Shown piece by piece: positions 58,153 to 64,000 of a stretch of 64,000 nt of DNA. The stretch spans positions 15,152,001-15,216,000 of the forward strand of contig JBBMOA010000013.1 of the NCBI GenBank assembly GCA_037954235.1, written 5' to 3'. The first letter of the stretch is position 1, and every line of letters begins with the position of its first letter. Below the pieces are notes generated by a model. The model saw only the letters and a program-made list of their open reading frames with translations, searched no databases and had not been told where the DNA came from. Made by a program: the position numbers and the translations under genes. This DNA is from Aulostomus chinensis. Its lineage: Eukaryota > Chordata > Actinopteri > Syngnathiformes > Aulostomidae.

Positions 58153-59073
58153 GTAAGGAATAATTAAGAATTAAGCCATTTCACTAAACAAAGTTTTGGA
58201 TATGTCATGGAAGTTGTGGTAGGTTGTTTGTTAGTTACATCCTTTGCTGTGTAATCTACTAGATCCTCTACTCAGACCAGGTTGTGAATTTACAGAGCAA
58301 GACATTGGATCCACTGGCATTTGAAAGTCTGAATCAGTATTCCATCAATAACTCAGTTCTTGGCATGAGGTGATCTGGACTGGGTGACCTGAGCTGTGAA
58401 GCTGCATCTACATCTCATCCGTCATTGACTCAACCTGCAAAGTGTGAAAGAACTGCATCAACTTTCATTTGCTGATTCTCTTAAAACACACAACTTTGTG
58501 AACTCCTTCTGTTCCACTTCTCTTAACACTTTTTGATTTGCTTGTGTTGACAGGATATATAGAATTTTTTCTTACTTTTAAGACAGGGTTCTTTTTCGTT
58601 GTTTTTTTTTTTTATTTTACACTTGCTAGGTTCCTATTGATCTTTGCTACTTTGATAAGGTGAAAGTCACCTCAAACAAACAAGAGCTGGCTACTTTTAT
58701 GTGCGTGAGCACACTCAGACATTTGTGTCACAAAGTGGAAATGTGAACACTCCCACCAAATGTAGTTGGACATGAGCAGCATGATAGCTGCCCGTCACTG
58801 AAATGATTTACTCTGATTTCCAAGTATAAGTTTACAAAATATAACTCTTAAATCAAACCAATAACCAGGTCTTCTCAGTGATAACTCTCGAATTGTGTAA
58901 ATCTCTTCCCTCCAGAGTTTCTGTACAACTCCATCTGTATTCAGATCAAGCTACGAGAGAGCGCAGTCTCGTTGTCTAATAGGAGTCCTCTCACTGTTGT
59001 GAGTTGGCCGAGCAAGTAGTTTCTGTCCCATGTGTTGCTTTCTTCTTCTTCTGTGGTGCAGTGGAGGTTTGAG
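58153..59073 (+). other. Spacer V18-V19 without a recognisable RE1
   Basis: Non-coding, with a T-rich run near 58600-58615. No RE1, repeat or gene recognised. Confidence 0.55.
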
Positions 59074-59093
59074 ATCGCATGGTGTCAGTGTAG
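59074..59093 (+). promoter_or_regulatory. V19 promoter element (CSE, CTCF-like)
   Basis: ATCGCATGGTGTCAGTGTAG, 222 bp before the V19 ATG. Confidence 0.78.
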
Positions 59094-59314
59094 TTGTTGC
59101 AGTCAGCGCTGAGGACGCAGACGCAGCTCTTCTGTTCCACCTCCTGACCGCCCAAACAACTCCGCGTCACCAGAGATGCAATTGCTTCGCGCTGCCTTTG
59201 TGTCGTCTCTTGTCGTCGTGTTCGTGGTGGTAGAAAGAGGATGAACGTTTCAGACACAGACATGGACCTAGCGTGATTTGTGTGTGACGGGTTCCTGATC
59301 TTCTCTGCTTAATC

Positions 59315-61666
59315 ATGGAACAAAGAAGATCCGAGAGACGAGGGGCGAGTTTGATCGGCTGCCTGGTTGCTGTGCTGGTGTGGAGGGTCGCCTCGGCACA
59401 AATAAGATATTCAGTTTCGGAGGACGTTAACAAAGGGACGGTTGTTGGCAATATAGCGAAAGATTTGGGACTAGATAGAAACACGTTGAAGGAAAGGAAG
59501 TATCGCATTGTTACAAGTAAGCCCGATCCGCTTTTTTATGTGAATCAGGACGACGGCGTCCTGTATGTGAGCCGGAACATCGACAGAGAGGCGGTGTGCG
59601 AGCGGAGCAGCTCATGCCTGATCAACCTGAAGACGGTGCTGGAAAACCCGCTGGAGGTGCACTATGTTGCAGTTGAAATTCAGGACATAAACGATCATTC
59701 TCCAACTTTTCAAGAGAAAGAGAAAATACTGGAGATTTCCGAGTCTTTTTTACCGGGAACACGAATTCCTCTTGAACCCGCACGGGACCCGGACAGCGGT
59801 CCTTTCTCTGTCCAACACTATAAACTCAGCCCCAGCGACCACTTCCGTTTGGAGGTGAAAGATAAAGGCGATGATGGAAAAATCCCACTATTAATTGTAC
59901 AAAAAGCTTTAGATAGAGAGGCAGCGGGAAGCCATTCGTTAGTGCTGACGGCTCTGGACGGAGGGAAACCTCCGAGATCAGGTGACATGAAGATTCTAGT
60001 CAACGTTTTAGATGTGAACGATAACGCGCCTGTTTTCTCTAAAGATGTTTATTCAGTGATGCTCGATGAAAACGCTCCGTTAGGAACAACAGTCATTCAA
60101 GTGAATGCGACTGATTCAGATGAAGGTGCGAACGGAGAAGTCGTTTATTCCTTCAGCAGCATTTTCAATCGTAGATTATTAAAGCTTTTTGACATCAATC
60201 CATCCACAGGTGAAATTATCGTGAAAGGTTTGATAGACTATGAGGAAAAAGACAGATACGAAATTGAAATTCAAGCGTCAGACAAAAGTCTAGCTCCTAT
60301 GTCAGCCCACAAAAGCGTCATTATCAAGGTGGTTGACGTAAATGACAACGCACCTGAGATCGAAGTGACGTCATTTGCCAGCTCAGTCCCTGAGGATTCC
60401 AGACCTGGAACTACAGTTGCTCTGATCAGTGTCAATGACTTGGACTCTGGTCTGAATGGAAAAGTTCTTTGCGCCGTAGATGAAGATGTTCCTTTTACTT
60501 TGTCACCATCACTACAAGACAAAATGTACTCACTAGTAACTAAATCAGCTCTGGACAGAGAGAAGCAGCATGGATATGAGCTGACAATTGTAGCAAGAGA
60601 TGCTGGTCAGCCTCCGTTATCATCTGAGAGGACAATAAGTGTTGTGGTGGCAGATGTGAATGACAACAGTCCCGAGTTTTTACTCAGTCCCTATACTTTC
60701 TATGTCCCTGAAGGCAACGACGCAGGAGCCTCTGTCTTCTCTGTTAAAGCTTTTGATCGAGATGAGAATGAAAATGCTGTGATTTCCTATCACATCTTAA
60801 GAGATGGAAGAGATGAGAATAAACTGGCTTCCTTCCTGAGTATAAACAGTGAAACTGGAGACATTTCAGCTCTGAGGAGTTTTGACTTTGAGACCCTGAA
60901 AACGTTCCAGTTCCAAGTGGTGGCCTCAGATTCTGGATCTCCTTCGCTGAGCAGCAACGTGACAGTGAAGGTGTTCATTCTGGATCAGAACGACAATGCT
61001 CCAGTCATCCTGTATCCAGTCAGCTCCAACGGTTCTGCTGAAGGTGTGGAGGAGATTCCCCGCAATGTCAACGTAGGACACTTGGTGACTAAAGTGCGAG
61101 CCTATGACGCTGATATAGGATATAACGGCTGGTTGCTGTTTTCACTGCAGGAAGTGAGTGAGCACAGTCTCTTTGCTTTGGACCGCTACACAGGACAGAT
61201 CAGGACACTGCGCTCATTCACAGAGACAGACGAGGCTGAGCAGAAACTCATCATACTGGTCAAAGACAATGGCAACGTCTCCCTGTCAGCAACAGCGACT
61301 GTGCTGCTGAAAGTTGTGGAGCCCAAAGAGGCTTTTGCTGCTTCTGATCTTCAGAGCTCAGCTAAAGTTGAGGAGGACAGTCACGTGACCTTTTACCTGA
61401 TGATCACTTTGGGCTCCGTCTCTCTGCTTTTCCTCATCAGCATGGTGGTGCTGATAGCAATGCAGTGCTCCAAGAGCACAGACTACACTTCCAAATACCT
61501 CCAAGACGCTAATTATGATGGCACGCTGTGTCACAGCATCCAGTACAGATCAGGAGACAAACGCTACATGTTAGTGGGGCCCAGGATGAGTATAGGATCT
61601 ACTATAGTCCCGGGCAGCCACGCCAACACTCTGGTGCTGCCTGACAGGAGGAGAGTAACTGATGAG
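59315..61666 (+). CDS. Clustered protocadherin (alpha-type) variable exon V19
   Basis: 784 codons, ATG 59315 to donor GAG|GTAAGG at 61667. Signal peptide about 1-28 (cut before QIRYS). EC1 loop C-ERSSS-C. The first calcium-site line reads SEDVNKGTVVG where the others have SEEVNEG, a change of charge in the EC1 strand. EC2 has private RIPLEPARDPDSGPFS. The helix is about 693-716. From late EC3 it is nearly identical to V16 and V18, with alanine for serine in LCAVDEDV. The last codons read GTA ACT GAT GAG, so the tail ends RRVTDE instead of RRRTSEE. TGACGTCA is at 60366-60373. The open frame to 61744 beyond the donor is intron. Confidence 0.95.
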
Positions 61667-62452
61667 GTAAGGAATAATTTCCCAAAAAAAATCACATTTG
61701 CAAATTCATCATTGTGCATCCCTGTGGCCTTTCAATATCTTTAGAAGGTATGACATTGTGTCCTGCTCTGTCTATTCGAGTTTGTCTGTGAGCATTTTTT
61801 GTAATTATTCTGATTTTTGACTGACAGCATGCAGCTGGGGAGTGTGTGTTTGTTTTGGTAAAAGAGTATTGCTTTGAGCAACAGAGATCTATAATGTTTG
61901 TCTTTGTCATTTCTTAACATTTCACTCTGGCAATGTTACAAAAACAGATGGACTTGACCATGAACCACAATGCCTTATGCGTATTTGGATGAGGTTTAAA
62001 CAAATATGTGATACTTGAGTTTACTGCATCGACATGCTGCCATCCTGACCAAACCCTCATTCAGAGGAGTTCCTATCAGACACAACACTGTAAAACATAA
62101 ACCAGCAGACAGGAGGAGAGGGACGCGTTCACCACCAGCTGGTGACGCTCCATCAGTGTTCTCTGCGCTGTCTGTGGTGCTAACTGTGTTTGCTCACCCG
62201 AGCTCCGAAGTTGAAGTTTATATACACACGACTTGGTGTTTCAAGTCATGTGATTTAATCATAATAAGGAAACATGTTCCCAGACATTGGCTCGATGCAC
62301 CTGCTGACTTCAAGCAAACCTGATCCTGACGCATATCTGACGGATAATTCGGGTTCAGACTGAAGTTCTTCAGCTGCTTTAAACAGGTGAGAAACAGCGT
62401 CGTGCTCCTGTTGTCTGACGATGGCTTTCGGTTTCCTGCAATGAGCCGTTAG
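61667..62452 (+). other. Spacer V19-V20
   Basis: Non-coding apart from one RE1-like site. The 102-codon + frame at 62015-62323 has no recognisable domain. Confidence 0.6.
62164..62184 (-). promoter_or_regulatory. RE1/NRSE-like site
   Basis: The + strand has GCGCTGTCTGTGGTGCTAAC. One half is intact; the other has CTGTCT for CTGTCC, and the CTGAA end is changed to CTAAC. Confidence 0.6.
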
Positions 62453-62472
62453 ATCGCTAGGTGTCAGTGTAA
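62453..62472 (+). promoter_or_regulatory. V20 promoter element (CSE, CTCF-like)
   Basis: ATCGCTAGGTGTCAGTGTAA, 250 bp before the V20 ATG, the longest spacing in the set. It is also close to the window-wide consensus. Confidence 0.8.
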
Positions 62473-62721
62473 TCGCGCACGTCAGCCACGTCATGTGATT
62501 GAAGTCACCGTATTCTGGTTCCACCTCCTGAGTGGGTCCTCCGCTCGGCGTGAGCTCAGTCGGTTCTCCGCTTTCGGTTGCCTGGTAAATTTTCAGTTTG
62601 TGCCCTCACATCGGTGACTGCAGGAAGAGGATGAACCTTTTCGTACATCGTGTCCTCGCATTCTATCCTTGTTTCGTGGATTTGTTCTTGTGAATGGTGA
62701 CTGCTCATTCCGGGTTGAGCC

Positions 62722-64000
62722 ATGGAACAAAGGCGATACGAGAGGCGGAACGGAAGAGGGTGTCTGCTCGGCTGCGTGGCTGTGCTGTTGTGGACTGTGA
62801 CTTCGGCACAATTGAGATATTCAGTCTCGGAGGGAGTTAACGAAGGAACTGCGGTTGGAAATATCGCGAAAGACCTTGGATTAGAGAGAAGCTCGCTCAA
62901 AGAAAGGAAATACCGGATCGTTTCCAGTGGCGGAGACCCGCTTTTTCATGTGAATCAGAACGACGGCGTCCTGTATGTGAGCCGCAAGATAGACAGAGAG
63001 GAGGTGTGCGCGCAGAGCAGTACGTGTTTAGTTAATCTGAAAACTGTGCTGGAAAACCCGCTGGAGGTTCACTACGTAGGGGTCGAGGTCCTGGATGTAA
63101 ACGATCATTCTCCCAGTTTCCAGGAGAAAGAGAAGATGTTGGAAATATACGAGTCTGTTATTCCGGGAGCGCGTTTCCAGCTCAAACCCTCACATGATCT
63201 AGACAGTGGTCAGTTCTCCGTGCAGCACTATAAACTGAGCCACAACGATCACTTCCGTTTGGAGGTTCGAGACAGGGGAGAAGATGGGAAAATACCGATA
63301 TTAGTTTTGCAAAAAATGTTGGATAGAGAGGCAGCAGGAAGCCATTCATTAGTGCTCACGGCTCTGGACGGGGGGAAGCCTCCGCGATCAGGTGACATGA
63401 ATATTTCAATAACTGTCCTTGATGTAAATGATAACGCCCCCATTTTTTCTAAGGACATTTACACTGTCACACTCTCTGAAAATGCTGCAGTAGGCACACC
63501 GGTTGTTCAGGTGAATGCAACCGATCGAGATGACGGTCCTAACGGAGAAGTCGTTTACTCATTCGGTAACAGTGTGAGTCATCGTTTGTTCAAGCTGTTC
63601 AACATCAACCCAACGACAGGAGAAATCACAGTCAGCGGCCCTATAGACTACGAGGAGAAGGATAACTATGAAATAGAGATTCAAGCGTCAGATAAAGGTC
63701 TCCCTCCTCTGACGACTGAAAAAAACGTCATTATCAAGGTGGTTGACATAAATGACAACGCACCTGAGATCGAAGTGACGTCATTTTCCAGCTCAGTCCC
63801 TGAGGATTCCAGACCTGGAACTACAGTTGCTCTGATCAGTGTCAATGACTTGGACTCTGGTCTGAATGGAAAAGTTCTTTGCTCCGTAGATGAAGATGTT
63901 CCTTTTACTTTGTCACCATCACTACAAGACAAAATGTACTCACTAGTAACTAAATCAGCTCTGGACAGAGAGAAGCAGCATGGATATGAGCTGACAATTG
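62722..64000 (+). CDS. Clustered protocadherin (alpha-type) variable exon V20, 5' part
   Basis: ATG 62722 opens a frame that stays open for 426 codons to the window edge; I read it codon by codon and found no stop. It starts MEQRRYERR, with a signal peptide of about 1-29 (LLGCVAVLLWTVTSA, cut before QLRYS). EC1 has the loop C-AQSST-C and ends DVNDHSPSF. EC2 ends DVNDNAPIF, EC3 ends DINDNAPEI, and EC4 is cut in HGYELTI. The start of EC1 has EGVNEGTAVG where others have EEVNEGTVVG, i.e. glycine for the second glutamate. EC3 (YTVTLSENAAVGTPVVQV; FGNSVSHRLFKLFNINP) is its own, but from late EC3 on it becomes nearly identical to V16, V18 and V19. TGACGTCA is at 63776-63783. The rest of the exon lies outside the window. 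Confidence 0.93.
   Translation, partial: MEQRRYERRNGRGCLLGCVAVLLWTVTSAQLRYSVSEGVNEGTAVGNIAKDLGLERSSLKERKYRIVSSGGDPLFHVNQNDGVLYVSRKIDREEVCAQSSTCLVNLKTVLENPLEVHYVGVEVLDVNDHSPSFQEKEKMLEIYESVIPGARFQLKPSHDLDSGQFSVQHYKLSHNDHFRLEVRDRGEDGKIPILVLQKMLDREAAGSHSLVLTALDGGKPPRSGDMNISITVLDVNDNAPIFSKDIYTVTLSENAAVGTPVVQVNATDRDDGPNGEVVYSFGNSVSHRLFKLFNINPTTGEITVSGPIDYEEKDNYEIEIQASDKGLPPLTTEKNVIIKVVDINDNAPEIEVTSFSSSVPEDSRPGTTVALISVNDLDSGLNGKVLCSVDEDVPFTLSPSLQDKMYSLVTKSALDREKQHGYELTI

Noticed and set aside
1..64000. Assignment to the gamma or beta protocadherin subcluster
   Set aside because: The cytoplasmic segment lacks the gamma/beta-type ending as I remember it and resembles fish alpha exons. I keep alpha as likely, not proven, because constant exons are not in the window.
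1..64000. CRISPR-like or prophage-like reading of the regular repeats
   Set aside because: Repeat units are kilobase coding exons with splice donors and eukaryotic promoter elements. There are no short spaced direct repeats or cas genes.

Overview
The window is a stretch of a clustered-protocadherin locus from a bony fish, almost certainly a teleost. It holds 20 large single-exon reading frames, all on the + strand: 18 complete, one cut by each window edge. Each encodes a signal peptide, six cadherin ectodomains (EC1-EC6, with DxNDN-type calcium motifs at each boundary and a C-x5-C loop in EC1), one membrane helix and a cytoplasmic segment of about 68 residues. Each then runs into a GT splice donor (GAG|GTAGGA, GAG|GTAAGA or GAG|GTGAGA, phase 0). 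These are variable first exons that would be spliced to shared constant exons lying beyond the window. The near-invariant cytoplasmic segment (KRYMLVGPRMSIGSTIVPGS) fits my memory of fish Pcdh-alpha, probably the Pcdh2-alpha subcluster, better than beta or gamma. That subtype call is from memory, not from a search. Exons are named V1-V20 from left to right.

Layout. V1 (partial) to V6 (1-17.8 kb) are mostly one subfamily, with EC1 reading GAC-x3-ELK. From 18.5 to 31.6 kb a 6,287-bp tandem duplication carries the pairs V7-V8 and V9-V10 plus a truncated third copy. It is bounded by two exon-less deletion scars at about 18.50 and 31.60 kb. V11 and V12 (32.7-38.2 kb) return to the first subfamily, and V12 is a patchwork of V8/V10-like and V11-like sequence. 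V13-V20 (38.7-64 kb) are the second subfamily, with EC1 reading INLKTVLENP. No constant exon, tRNA, rRNA or unrelated gene is visible.

Regulation. Each complete unit has, about 180-250 bp before its ATG, a conserved element around GGTGTCAGTGT or GGTGGCACTA on the + strand. This corresponds in place and form to the protocadherin promoter CSE, a CTCF-type site. Most intergenic segments also contain an RE1/NRSE site (REST binding), often nearly perfect (GCTGTCCGTGGTGCTGAA). Together this is the machinery expected for neuron-restricted, stochastic single-promoter choice.

Evolution. The last ~813 bp of every exon (mid-EC5 to the splice donor) is almost identical in all 19 exons whose 3' end is visible, while EC1-EC4 vary. 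Shared single-base variants are scattered among non-adjacent exons, which is the mark of repeated gene conversion. Further homogenised tracts link V3/V4/V6 in EC2-EC3 and V16/V18/V19/V20 from EC3 onward. The biology is a known system. The less expected items are the deletion scars, the mosaic exon V12, the homology break at the CSE, and a TGACGTCA palindrome kept at the same three codons in 16 of 19 exons.
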